Positions 26,802 through 38,844 of a stretch of 64,000 nucleotides of DNA are shown here, in pieces; the stretch's first letter is position 1, and every line of letters begins with the position of its first letter. Made by a program: the position numbers and the translations under genes. Below the pieces are notes generated by a model, which was not told the DNA's origin, ran no database searches, and saw nothing but the letters and a program-made list of their open reading frames with translations. This stretch comes from Apteryx mantelli (taxonomy: Eukaryota; Chordata; Aves; Apterygiformes; Apterygidae), in assembly GCF_036417845.1 (NCBI RefSeq), contig NW_027118693.1, forward strand, positions 2,986,001 to 3,050,000, read 5' to 3'.

Positions 26802-29800
26802 GTGGCTGAGTGCCTGATAGGCCAGTGCTGGTGCTGTGGGTGGAGTTTGTGTTTGTGATGTCACTTGTGGCTGAATGCCTGATAGGCCAGTGCTGGTGCT
26901 GTGGGTGGAGTTTGTGTTTGTGATGTCACTTGTGGCTCAGTGCCTGTTAGGCCAGTGCTGGTCCTGTGGGTGGAGTTTGTGTTTGTGATGTCACTTGTGG
27001 CTGAGTGCCTGATAGGCCAGTGCTGGTGCTGTGGGTGCAGTTTGTGTTTGTGATGTCACTTGCGGCTCAGTTCCTGATAGGGCAGTGCTGGTGCTGTGGG
27101 TGCAGTTTGTGTTTGTGATGTCATTTGTGGCTGAGTGCCTGATAGGCCAGTGCTGGTGCTGTGGGTACAGTTTGTGTTTGTGAGGTCACTTGTGACTCAG
27201 TGCCTGATAGGCCATTGCTGGTGATGTGGGTGGAGTTTGTGGTTGTGATGTCACTTGTGGCTGAGTGCCTCATAGGCCAGTGCTGGTGCTGTGGGTGGAG
27301 TTTGTTTGTGATGTCACTTGTGGGTCAGTGTCTGATAGGCCAGTGCTTGTGCTGTGGGTGCAGGTTATGGTTGTGATGTCACTTGTGGCTGAGTGCCTGA
27401 TAGGCCAGTGCTGGTGCTGTGGGTGGAGTTTGTGTTTGTGATGTCACTTGTGGCTCAGTGCCTGAAAGGCCAGTGCTGGTGCTGTGGGTGGAGTTTGTGT
27501 TTGTGATGTCACTTGTGTCTCAGTGCCTGATAGGCCAATGCTGGTGATGTGGGTGGAATTTGTGGTTATGATGTCACTTGTGGCTCAGTGCCTGATAGGC
27601 CAGTGCTGGTGCTGTGGGTGGAGTTTGTGGTTATGATGGCACTTGTTACTCAGTGCCTGATAGGCCAGTGCTGGTGCTGTGGGTGGAGTTTGTGTTTGTG
27701 ATGTCACTTGTGTCTCAGTGCCTGATAGGCCAGTGCTGGTCCTGTGGGTGCAGTTTGTGTTTGTGATGTCACTTGTGGCTGAATGCCTGATAGGCCAGTG
27801 CTGGTGCTGTGGGTGCAGTTTGTGTTTGTGATGTCACTTGTGGCTGAATCCGTGATAGGCCAGTGCTGGTCCTGTGGGTGCAGGTTATGGTTGTGGTGTC
27901 ACTTGTGGCTGAGTGCCTGATAGGCCAGTGCTGGTCCTGTGGATGCAGGTTATGGTTGTAATGTCACTTGTGGCTCAGTGCCTGATAGGCCAGTGCTGGT
28001 CCTGTGGGTGCAGTTTGTGTTTGTGATGTCACTTGTGGCTCAGTGCCTGATAGGCCAGTGGTGGTGCTGTGGGTGGAGTTTGTGGTTGTGATGTCACTTG
28101 TGGCTGAGTGCCTGATAGGCCAGTGCTTGTGCTGTGGGTGCAGGTTATGGTTGTGAGGTCACTTGTGGCTCAGTGCCTGATAGGCCAGTGCTGGTGCTGT
28201 GGGTGCAGTTTGTGTTTGTGATGTCACTTGTGGCTGAGTGCCTGATAGGCCAGTGCTGGTGCTGTGGGTGGAGTTTGTGGTTGTGATGTCACTTGTGGCT
28301 GAGTGCCTGATAGGCCAGTGCTTGTGCTGTGGGTGGAGTTTGTGTTTGTGATGTCACTTGTGGCTGAGTGCCTGATAGGCCAGTGCTGGTGATGTGGGTG
28401 GAGTTTGTGTTTGTGATGTCACTTGTGGCTGAGTGCCTGATAGGCCAGTGCTGGTGCTGTGGGTGGAGTTTGTGTTTGTGATGTCACTTGTGACTCAGTG
28501 CCTGATAGGCCAGTGCTGGTACTGTGGGTGCAGTTTGTGTTTGTGATGTCACTTGTGGCTGAGTGCCTGATAGGCCAGTGCTGGTCCTGTGGGTGCAGTT
28601 TGTGGTTATGATGTCACTTGTGGCTCAGTGCCTGATAGGCCAGTGCTGGTGCTGTGGGTGGAGTTTGTGTTTGTTAGGTCACTTTTGGGTCAGTGCCTGA
28701 TAGGCCAGTGCTGGTCCTGTGGGTGCAGGTTATGGTTGTGATGTCACTTGTGGCTCAGTGCCTGATAGGCCAGTGCTGGTGCTGTGGGTGGAGTTTGTGT
28801 TTGTGATGTCACTTGTGGCTCAGTGCCTGTTAGGCCAGTGCTGGTGATGTGGGTGGAATTTGTGGTTGTGATGTCACTTGTGGCTGAGTGCCTGATAGGC
28901 CAGTGCTGGTGCTGTGGGTGCAGTTTGTGTTTGTGATGTCACTTGTGGCTGAGTGCCTGATAGGCCAATGCTGGTGATGTGGGTGGAATTTGTGGTTATG
29001 ATGTCACTTGTGGCTGAGTGCCTGATAGGCCAGTGCTTGTCCTGTGGGTGCAGTTTGTGTTTGTGAGGTCACTTGTGGCTCAGTGCCTGACAGGCCAGTG
29101 CTGGTGCTGTGGGTGGAGTTTGTGGTTATGATGGCACTTGTGACTCAGTGCCTGATAGGCCAGTGCTGGTCCTGTGGGTGCAGTTTGTGTTTGTGAAGTC
29201 ACTTGTGTCTCAGTGCCTGATAGGCCAGTGCTGGTGCTGTGGGTGGAGTTTGTGGTTATGATGGCACTTGTGACTCAGTGCCTGATAGGCCAGTGCTGGT
29301 GCTGTGGGTGCAGTTTGTGTTTGTGAGGTCACTTGTGTCTCAGTGCCTGATAGGCCAGTGCTGGTCCTGTGGGTGCAGTTTGTGTTTGTGATGTCACTTG
29401 TGGCTGAATCCCTGATAGGCCAGTGCTGGTGCTGTGGGTGGAGTTTGTGTTTGTGAGGTCACTTGTGTCTCAGTGCCTGATAGGCCAGTGCTGGTGCTGT
29501 GGGTGGAGTTTGTGTTTGTGATGGCACTTGTGGCTGAGTGCCTGATAGGCCAGTGCTGGTGCTGTGGGTGGAGTTTGTGTTTGTGATGTCATTTGTGGCT
29601 GAGTGCCTGATAGGCCAGTGCTGGTGCTGTGGGTTCAGTTTGTGTTTGTGATGTCACTCATGACTCAGTGCCTGATAGGCCAGTGCTGGTGATGTGGGTG
29701 GAGTTTGTGGTTGTGATGTCACTTATGGCTGAGTGCCTGATAGGCCAGTGCTGGTGCTGTGGGTGGAGTTTGTGTTTGTGATGTCACTTGTGGCTGAATG

Positions 29801-30959
29801 CCTGATAGGCCAGTGCTAGTGATGTGGGTGGAGTTTGTGTTTGTGATGTCACTTGTGGCTGAGTGCCTGATAGGCCAATGCTGGTGATGTGGGTGGAATT
29901 TGTGGTTATGATGTCACTTGTGGCTGAGTGCCTGATAGGCCAGTGCTTGTCCTGTGGGTGCAGTTTGTGTTTGTGAGGTCACTTGTGGCTCAGTGCCTGA
30001 CAGGCCAGTGCTGGTGCTGTGGGTGGAGTTTGTGGTTATGATGGCACTTGTGACTCAGTGCCTGATAGGCCAGTGCTGGTCCTGTGGGTGCAGTTTGTGT
30101 TTGTGAAGTCACTTGTGTCTCAGTGCCTGATAGGCCAGTGCTGGTCCTGTGGCTGCAGTTTGTGTTTGTGATGTCACTTGTGGCTGAATGCCTGATAGGC
30201 CAGTGCTGGTGCTGTGGGTGTAGTTTGTGTTTGTGATGGCAGTTGTGGCTGAGTGCCTGATAGGCCAGTGCTGGTGATGTGGGTGGAGTTTGTGGTTATG
30301 ATGGCACTTGTGACTCAGTGCCTGATAGGCCAGTGCTGGTGCTGTGGGTGGAGTTTGTGTTTGTGATGTCATTTGTGGCTGAGTGCCTGATAGGCCAGTG
30401 CTGGTGCTGTGGGTGGAGTTTGTGTTTGTGATGTCACTTGTGGCTGAGTGCCTGATAGGTCAGTGCTGGTCCTGTGGGTGGAGTTTGTGGTTGTGATGTC
30501 ACTTGTGTCTCAGTGCCTGATAGGCCAGTGCTGGTCCTGTGGGTTGAATTTGTGGTTATGATGTCACTTGTGGCTCAGTGCCTGATAGGCCAGTGCTGGT
30601 GCTGTGGGTGGAGTTTGTGTTTGTGATGTCACTTGTGGCTGAGTGCCTGATAGGCCAGTGCTGGTGCTGTGGCTGCAGTTTGTGTTTGTGATGTCACTCA
30701 TGACTCAGTGCCTGATAGGCCAGTGCTGGTCCTGTGGGTGGAGTTTGTGGTTGTGATGTCACTTGTGGCTCAGTGCCTGATAGGCCAGTGCTGGTGATGT
30801 GGCTGCAGTTTGTGTTTGTGATGTCACTTGTGGCTGAGTGCCTGATAGGCCAGTGCTGGTCCTGTGGGTGGAGTTTGTGTTTGTGATGTCACTTGTGGCT
30901 GAGTGCCTGATAGGCCAGTGCTGGTGCTGTGGGTGTAGTTTGTGTTTGTGATGTCACTT
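26802..30959 (+). repeat. Higher-order satellite block, copy 2 (4158 bp)
   Basis: This is the second tandem copy of the preceding 4.3-kb block, about 64 monomers long. It differs by the loss of two adjacent monomers just after 27376 and a few substitutions. The match ends near 30959, where this copy continues with TGGGTCAGTGTCTG while copy 1 runs into the start of copy 2. The pattern is that expected from unequal exchange between misaligned sisters. Confidence 0.85.
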
Positions 30960-31239
30960 GTGGGTCAGTGTCTGATAGGCCAGTGCTGGTGCTGTGGGTG
31001 GAGTTTGTGTTTGTGAGGTCACTTGTGTCTCAGTGCCTGATAGGCCAGTGCTTGGCCTGTGGGTGGAGTTTGTGTTTGTGATGTCACTTGTGGCTGAGTG
31101 CCTGATAGGCCAGTGCTGGTGCTGTGGGTGGAGTTTGTGTTTGTGATGTCACTTGTGGCTGAGTGCCTGATAGGCCAGTGCTGGTGCTGTGGGTGGAGTT
31201 TGTGTTTGTGATGTCACTTGCGGCTCAGTGCCTGATAGG

Positions 31240-32972
31240 CCAGTCCTGGTGCTGTGGCTGGAGTTTGTGTTTGTTAGGTCACTTTTGGGTCAGTGCCTGA
31301 TAGGCCAGTGCTGGTCCTGTGGGTGCAGGTTATGGTTGTGATGTCACTTGTGGCTCAGTGCCTGATAGGCCAGTGCTGGTGCTGTGGGTGGAGTTTGTGT
31401 TTGTGATGTCACTTGTGGCTCAGTGCCTGTTAGGCCAGTGCTGGTGATGTGGGTGGAATTTGTGGTTGTGATGTCACTTGTGGCTGAGTGCCTGATAGGC
31501 CAGTGCTGGTGATGTGGGTGTAGTTTGAGTTTGTGATGTCACTTGTGGCTGAGTGCCTGATAGGCCAATGCTGGTGATGTGGGTGGAATTTGTGGTTATG
31601 ATGTCACTTGTGGCTGAGTGCCTGATAGGCCAGTGCTTGTCCTGTGGGTGGAGTTTGTGTTTGTGATGTCACTTGTGGCTCAGTGCCTGACAGGCCAGTG
31701 CTGGTGCTGTGGGTGGAGTTTGTGGTTATGATGGCACTTGTGACTCAGTGCCTGATAGGCCAGTGCTGGTCCTGTGGGTGCAGTTTGTGTTTGTGAAGTC
31801 ACTTGTGTCTCAGTGCCTGATAGGCCAGTGCTGGTGCTGTGGGTGGAGTTTGTGGTTATGATGGCACTTGTGACTCAGTGCCTGATAGGCCAGTGCTGGT
31901 GCTGTGGGTGCAGTTTGTGTTTGTGAGGTCACTTGTGTCTCAGTGCCTGATAGGCCAGTGCTGGTCCTGTGGGTGCAGTTTGTGTTTGTGATGTCACTTG
32001 TGGCTGAATCCCTGATAGGCCAGTGCTGGTGCTGTGGGTGGAGTTTGTGTTTGTGAGGTCACTTGTGTCTCAGTGCCTGATAGGCCAGTGCTGGTGCTGT
32101 GGGTGGAGTTTGTGTTTGTGATGGCACTTGTGGCTGAGTGCCTGATAGGCCAGTGCTGGTGCTGTGGGTGGAGTTTGTGTTTGTGATGTCATTTGTGGCT
32201 GAGTGCCTGATAGGCCAGTGCTGGTGCTGTGGGTGGAGTTTGTGTTTGTGATGTCACTTGTGGCTGAGTGCCTGATAGGCCAGTGCTGGTGCTGTGGGTG
32301 GAGTTTGTGGTTGTGATGTCACTTGTGTCTCAGTGCCTGATAGGCCAATGCTGGTGATGTGGGTGGAATTTGTGTTTGTGATGTCACTTGTGGGTCAGTG
32401 TCTGATAGGCCAGTGCTTGTGCTGTGGGTGCAGGTTATGGTTGTGATGTCACTTGTGGCTGAGTGCCTGATAGGCCAGTGCTGGTGATGTGGGTGGAATT
32501 TGTGGTTATGATGTCACTTGTGGCTGAGTGCCTGATAGGCCAGTGCTTGTCCTGTGGGTGCAGTTTGTGTTTGTGAGGTCACTTGTGGCTCAGTGCCTGA
32601 CAGGCCAGTGCTGGTGCTGTGGGTGGAGTTTGTGGTTATGATGGCACTTGTGACTCAGTGCCTGATAGGCCAGTGCTGGTCCTGTGGGTGCAGTTTGTGT
32701 TTGTGAAGTCACTTGTGTCTCAGTGCCTGATAGGCCAGTGCTGGTCCTGTGGCTGCAGTTTGTGTTTGTGATGTCACTTGTGGCTGAATGCCTGATAGGC
32801 CAGTGCTGGTGCTGTGGGTGTAGTTTGTGTTTGTGATGGCAGTTGTGGCTGAGTGCCTGATAGGCCAGTGCTGGTGATGTGGGTGGAGTTTGTGGTTATG
32901 ATGGCACTTGTGACTCAGTGCCTGATAGGCCAGTGCTGGTGCTGTGGGTGGAGTTTGTGTTTGTGAGGTCAC
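31240..32972 (+). repeat. Partial mosaic third copy of the higher-order block
   Basis: Variant order matches 28640-30372 at an offset of exactly 2600 bp (40 monomers): the TTTGTTAGGTC variant at 28669 recurs at 31269 and the GTGAAGTC variant at 30101 recurs at 32701. The middle part, about 32225-32480, does not match copy 2 and carries other monomer types, so this copy is a patchwork. Edges are approximate. Confidence 0.75.
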
Positions 32973-35900
32973 TTGTGTCTCAGTGCCTGATAGGCCAGTG
33001 CTGGTGCTGTGGGTGGAGTTTGTGTTTGTGATGTCACTTGTGGCTGAGTGCCTGATAGGTCAGTGCTTGGCCTGTGGGTGGAGTTTGTGTTTGTGATGTC
33101 ACTTGTGGCTGAGTGCCTGATAGGCCAGTGCTGGTGCTGTGGGTGGGGTTTGTGTTTGTGATGTCACTTGTGGCTGAATGCCTGATAGGCCAGTGCTAGT
33201 GATGTGGGTGGAGTTTGTGTTTGTGATGTCACTTGTGGCTGAGTGCCTGATAGGCCAGTGCTGGTGCTTTGGGTGGAGTTTGTGTTTGTGATGTCACTTG
33301 TGGCTGAGTGCCTGATAGGCCAGTGCTGGTGCTGTGGGTGGAGTTTGTGTTTGTGATGTCACTTGTGGCTCAGTGCCTGTTAGGCCAGTGCTGGTGCTGT
33401 GGGTGGAGTTTGTGTTTGTGATGTCACTTGTGGCTGAGTGCCTGATAGGCCAGTGCTGGTGCTGTGGGTGGAGTTTGTGTTTGTGATGTCACTTGCGGCT
33501 CAGTTCCTGATAGGCCAGTGCTGGTGATGTGGGTGGAGTTTGTGTTTGTGATGTCACTTGTGGCTGAGTGCCTGATAGGCCAGTGCTGGTGCTGTGGGTG
33601 GAATTTGTGTTTGTGATGTCACTTGTGGGTCAGTGTCTGATAGGCCAGTGCTTGTGCTGTGGGTGCAGGTTATGGTTGTGATGTCACTTGTGGCTGAGTG
33701 CCTGATAGGCCAGTGCTTGGCCTGTGGGTGTAGTTTGTGTTTGTGATGTCACTTGTGACTCAGTGCCTGATAGGCCAGTGCTGGTGCTGTGGGTGGAGTT
33801 TGTGTTTGTGATGTCACTTGTGGCTCAGTGCCTGATAGGCCAGTGCTGGTGATGTGGGTGGAGTTTGTGGTTGTGATGTCACTTGTGGCTGAGTGCCTGA
33901 TAGGCCAGTGCTGGTGCTGTGGGTGGAGTTTGTGTTTGTGATGTCACTTGTGGCTCAGTGCCTGATAGGCCAGTGCTGGTGCTGTGGGTTCAGTTTGTGT
34001 TTGTGATGTCACTCATGACTCAGTGCCTGATAGGCCAGTGCTGGTGATGTGGGTGGAGTTTGTGGTTGTGATGTCACTTGTGGCTGAGTGCCTGATAGGC
34101 CAGTGCTGGTGCTGTGGGTGGAGTTTGTGGTTGTGATGTCACTTGTGGCTGAGTGCCTGATAGGCCAGTGCTGGTGCTGTGGGTGCAGTTTGTGTTTGTG
34201 AGGTCACTTGTGGCTCAGTGCCTGTTAGGCCAGTGCTGGTGCTGTGGGTGGAGTTTGTGTTTGTGATGTCACTTGTGGCTGAGTGCCTGATAGGCCAGTG
34301 CTGGTGCTGTGGGTGGAGTTTGTGTTTGTGATGTCACTTGCGGCTCAGTTCCTGATAGGGCAGTGCTGGTGCTGTGGGTGCAGTTTGTGTTTGTGATGTC
34401 ATTTGTGGCTGAGTTCCTGATAGGCCAGTGCTGGTGCTGTGGGTACAGTTTGTGTTTGTGATGTCATTTGTGGCTGAGTGCCTGATAGGCCAGTGCTGGT
34501 GATGTGGGTGGAGTTTGTGGTTGTGATGTCAGTTGTGGCTGAGTGCCTGATAGGCCAGTGCTGGTGCTGTGGGTGGAGTTTGTGTTTGTGATGTCACTCG
34601 TGACTCAGTGCCTGATAGGCCAGTGCTGGTGATGTGGGTGGAGTTTGTGTTTGTGATGTCACTTGTGGCTGAGTGCCTGATAGGCCAGTGCTGGTGCTGT
34701 GGGTGCAGTTTGTGTTTGTGAGGTCACTTGTGTCTCAGTGCCTGATAGGCCAGTGCTGGTCCTGTGGGTGCAGTTTGTGGTTATGATGTCACTTGTGACT
34801 CAGTGCCTGATAGGCCGGTGCTGGTCCTGTGGCTGCAGGTTATGGTTGTGATGTCACTTGTGGCTGAGTGCCTGATAGGCCAGTGCTGGTGCTGTGGGTG
34901 GAGTTTGTGGTTGTGATGTCACTTGTGGCTGAGTGCCTGATAGGCCAGTGCTGGTCCTGTGGGTTCAGTTTGTGATTGTGATGTCACTTGTGACTCAGTG
35001 CCTGATAGGCCAGTGCTGGTCCTGTGGGTGCAGTTTGTGTTTGTGAGGTCACTTGTGTCTCAGTGCCTGATAGGCCGGTGCTGGTCCTGTGGCTGCAGGT
35101 TATGGTTGTGATGTCACTTGTGGCTGAGTGCCTGATAGGCCAGTGCTGGTGCTGTGGGTGGAGTTTGTGTTTGTGATGTCACTTGTGGCTGAGTGCCTGA
35201 TAGGCCAGTGCTGGTCCTGTGGGTGCAGGTTATGGTTGTGATGTCACTTGTGGCTGAGTGCCTGATAGGCCAGTGCTTGGCCTGTGGGTGGAGTTTGTGT
35301 TTGTGATGTCACTTGTGACTCAGTGCCTGATAGGCCAGTGCTGGTGCTGTGGGTGGAGTTTGTGTTTGTGATGTCACTTGTGGGTCAGTGCCTGATAGGC
35401 CAGTGCTGGTGCTGTGGGTGGGGTTTGTGTTTGTGATGTCACTTGTGGCTGAATGCCTGATAGGCCAGTGCTTGTCCTGTGGGTGGAGTTTGTGTTTGTG
35501 AGGTCACTTGTGTCTCAGTGCCTGATAGGCCAGTGCTGGTCCTGTGGGTGGAGTTTGTGTTTGTGAGGTCACTTGTGTCTCAGTGCCTGATAGGCCAGTG
35601 CTGGTCCTGTGGGTGCAGGTTATGGTTGTGATGTCACTTGTGGCTGAGTGCCTGATAGGCCAGTGCTGGTGCTGTGGGTGCAGGTTATGGTTGTGAGGTC
35701 ACTTGTGGCTGATTGCCTGATAGGCCAGTGCTGGTGCTGTGGGTGGAGTTTGTGTTTGTGATGTCACTTGTGGCTGAGTGCCTGATAGGCCAGTGCTGGT
35801 GCTGTGGGTTCAGTTTGTGTTTGTGATGTCATTTGTGGCTGAGTGCCTGATAGGCCAGTGCTGGTGCTGTGGGTGGAGTTTGTGTTTGTGATGTCACTTG

Positions 35901-38593
35901 TGGCTCAGTGCCTGTTAGGCAGTGCTGGTCCTGTGGGTGGAGTTTGTGTTTGTGAGGTCACTTGTGGCTCAGTGCCTGATAGGCCAGTGCTGGTCCTGTG
36001 GGTGGAGTTTGTGTTTGTGATGTCACTTGTGGCTGAGTGCCTGATAGGCCAGTGCTGGTGATGTGGGTGTAGTTTGTGTTTGTGATGTCACTTGTGGCTG
36101 AGTGCCTGATAGGCCAGTGCTTGTGCTGTGGGTGCAGGTTATGGTTGTGATGTCACTTGTGGCTGAGTGCCTGATAGGCCAGTGCTGGTGCTGTGGGTGC
36201 AGGTTATGGTTGTGATGTCACTTGTGGCTGAGTGCCTGATAGGCCAGTGCTGGTGCTGTGGTTGGAGTTTGTGTTTGTGATGTCGCTTGTGACTGAGTGC
36301 CTGATAGGCCAGTGCTGGTGCTGTGGGTGCAGTTTGTGGTTGTGATGTCACTTGTGGCTCAGTGCCTGATAGGCCAGTGCTGGTGCTGTGGGTGGAGTTA
36401 GTGTTTGTGATGTCACTTGTGGGTCAGTGCCTGATAGGCCAGTGCTGGTGCTGTGGGTGCAGTTTGTGTTTGTGATGTCACTTGTGGCTGAGTGCCTGAT
36501 AGGCCAGTGCTGGTGATGTGGGTGCAGTTTGTGTTTGTGATGTCCCTTGTGGCTGAATGCCTGATAGGCCAGTGCTGGTGATGTGGGTGGAGTTTGTGTT
36601 TGTGACGTCACTTGTGGCTGAGTGCCTGATAGGCCAGTGCTTGTGCTGTGGGTGGAGTTTGTGTTTGTGATGTCACTTGTGGCTGAGTGCCTGATAGGCC
36701 AGTGCTGGTGCTGTGGGTGGAGTTTGTGTTTGTGATGTCACTTGTGACTCACTGCCTGATAGGCCAGTGCTGGTGCTGTGGGTGCAGTTTGTGGTTGTGA
36801 TGTCACTTGTGACTCAGTGCCTGATAGGCCAGTGCTGGTGCTGTGGGTGCAGGTTATGGTTGTGAGGTCACTTGTGGCTGAGTGCCTGATAGGCCAGTGC
36901 TGGTGCTGTGGGTGCAGTTTGTGTTTGTGATGTCACTTGTGGCTGAGTGCCTGATAGGCCAGTGCTAGTGATGTGGGTGGAGTTTGTGTTTGTGATGTCA
37001 CTTGTGGCTGAGTGCCTGATAGGCCAGTGCTGGTGCTGTGGGTGGAGTTTGTGTTTGTGATGTCACTTGTGGCTGAGTGCCTGATAGGCCAGTGCTTTTT
37101 ATGTGCCTGCAGTTTGTGTTTGTGATGTCAGTTGTGGCTGAGTGCCTCATAGGCCAGTGCTGGTCCTGTGGGTGGAGTTTGTGTTTGTGATGTCACTTGT
37201 GGCTGAGTGCCTGATAGGCCAGTGCTGGTGCTGTGGGTGCAGTTTGTGTTTGTGATGTCACTTGTGGCTGAGTGCCTGATAGGCCAGTGCTGGTCCTGTG
37301 GGTGCAGGTTATGGTTGTGATGTCACTTGTGGCTGAGTGCCTGATAGGCCAGTGCTGGTGCTGTGGGTGGAGTTTGTGTTTGTGCTGTCACTTGTGGCTG
37401 AGTGCCTGATAGGCCAGTGCTGGTGATGTGGGTGGAGTTTGTGTTTGTTAGGTCACTTTTGGGTCAGTGCCTGATAGGCCAGTGCTGGTGCTGTGGGTGG
37501 AGTTTGTGGTTATGATGGCACTTGTGACTCAGTGCCTGATAGGCCAGTGCTTGTCCTGTGGGTGCAGTTTGTGTTTGTGATGTCACTTGTGACTCAGTGC
37601 CTGTTAGGCCAGTGCTGGTCCTGTGGGTGCAGTTTGTGTTTGTGATGTCACTTGTGGCTCAGTGCCTGATAGGCCAGTGCTGGTGCTGTGGGTGGAGTTT
37701 GTGTTTGTGAGGTCACTTGTGGCTGAGTGCCTGATAGGCCAGTGCTTGTTATGTGCCTGCAGTTTGTGTTTGTGATGTCACTTGTGGCTGAGTGCCCGAT
37801 AGGCCAGTGCTGGTGCTGTGGGTGCAGGTTATGGTTGTGATGTCACTTGTGGCTGAGTGCCTGATAGGCCAGTGCTGGTGCTGTGGGTGGAGTTTGTGTT
37901 TGTGGTGTCACTTGTGGCTGAGTGCCTGATAGGCCAGTGCTGGTGATGTGGGTGGAGTTTGTGGTTATGATGGCACTTGTGACTCAGTGCCTGATAGGCC
38001 AGCGCTGGTGCTGTGGGTGCAGTTTGTGTTTGTGAGGTCACTTGTGGCTGAGTTCCTGATAGGCCAGTGCTGGTGATGTGGGTGCAGTTTGTGCTTGTGC
38101 TGTCACTTGTGGCTGAGTGCCTGATAGGCCAGTGCTGGTGATGTGGGTGGAGTTTTTGTTTGTGAAGTCACTTGTGGCTCAGTGCCTGATAGGCCAGTGC
38201 TGGTCCTGTGGGTGCAGGTTATGGTTGTGATGTCACTTGTGGCTGAGTGCCTGATAGGCCAGTGCTGGTGCTGTGGGTGCAGGTTATGGTTGTGAGGTCA
38301 CTTGTGGCTGAGTGCCTGATAGGCCAGTGCTGGTGCTGTGGGTGCAGTTTGTGTTTGTGATGTCACTTGTGACTCAGTGCCTGTTAGGCCAGTGCTTGTC
38401 CTGTGGGTGGAGTTTGTGTTTGTGAGGTCACTTGTGGGTCAGTGCCTGATAGGGCAGTGCTGGTGCTGTGGTTGGAGTTTGTGTTTGTGATGTCACTTGT
38501 GGCTGAGTGCCTGATAGGCCAGTGCTGGTGCTGTGGGTGGAGTTTGTGTTTGTGATGTCACTTGTGGCTGAGTGCCTGATAGGCCAGTGCTGG

Positions 38594-38840
38594 GCACGTT
38601 GTTGCTGGATTTACCTGTCAGTTTACTTCTGCCTCAGCACCACATAGTCCCACAGTATGTTCATGTCTCCTCTTTGTCGATTTGAGGTCATTGTGCCCCT
38701 GTACCTTATGCGCTAGCAGGAAGCACATGGTTTCCATGCGGATGTGAGTTCACTTTTGCCTCCGGGTCTGATAGGCCCGTAGCAGGCAGAAGGTTTTACA
38801 GCTTCGTGGGAAATCCTGTTTTCTCAGTACCTGGCTGAGA
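38594..38840 (+). repeat. Degenerate edge monomers of the satellite
   Basis: After the last good monomer the sequence looks unique but keeps the satellite skeleton. ACTTCTGCCTCAGCACCACATAG, CATTGTGCCCCTGTACC and CACTTTTGCCTCCGGG align with the ACTTGTGNCTCAGTGCCTGATAG core. Their reference A residues fall at about 38625, 38690 and 38752, following the last good core at 38560, so spacings are 65, 65 and 62. A fourth match, TTCTCAGTACCTGG near 38821, is weaker. The decayed units abut the truncated retroviral LTR. Confidence 0.75.
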
Positions 38841-38844
38841 GCAC

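Larger units (their letters stand above)
1..38593 (+). repeat. 65-bp tandem satellite array
   Basis: A head-to-tail array of about 590 monomers fills the first 38.6 kb and continues beyond the left edge. Each monomer carries a GCCAGTGCTGGTG block, a GTGGGTGGAGTTTGTG block, a TGATGTCACTTGTGG block and a GTGCCTGATAG block. The start of the first unit at 1 and the next at 66 gives the 65-bp period, and anchors up to the last copy at about 38528-38593 stay in phase. Units of 63 or 64 bp occur, for example near 11517, 15153, 23012 and 27300, where a TG pair is lost. Variant positions are recurrent: GCTG, CCTG or GATG after CTGGT; GGAG or GCAG; TTTGTGTTTG or GGTTATGGTTG. By my count the consensus has 26 G, 23 T, 9 C and 7 A and no CpG. 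Because 65 is not a multiple of three, translation cycles through all frames and gives meaningless 65-residue repeats. I do not recognise it as a named satellite family. Confidence 0.98.

Noticed and set aside
1014..38041. Many 60-130 residue frames in the satellite, with repeats such as ALAYQALSHK on the minus strand
   Set aside because: They follow from a 65-bp repeat read in three rotating frames. They begin and end at random monomer variants, have no conserved length, and disappear with single variants.
1..38593. CRISPR array
   Set aside because: The units are contiguous and there are no unique spacers. The surroundings are vertebrate.
1..38593. CENP-B box or telomere-type repeat in the satellite
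   Set aside because: The consensus lacks CpG, which the CENP-B box requires, and has no TTAGGG runs. A centromere role cannot be claimed from the sequence.
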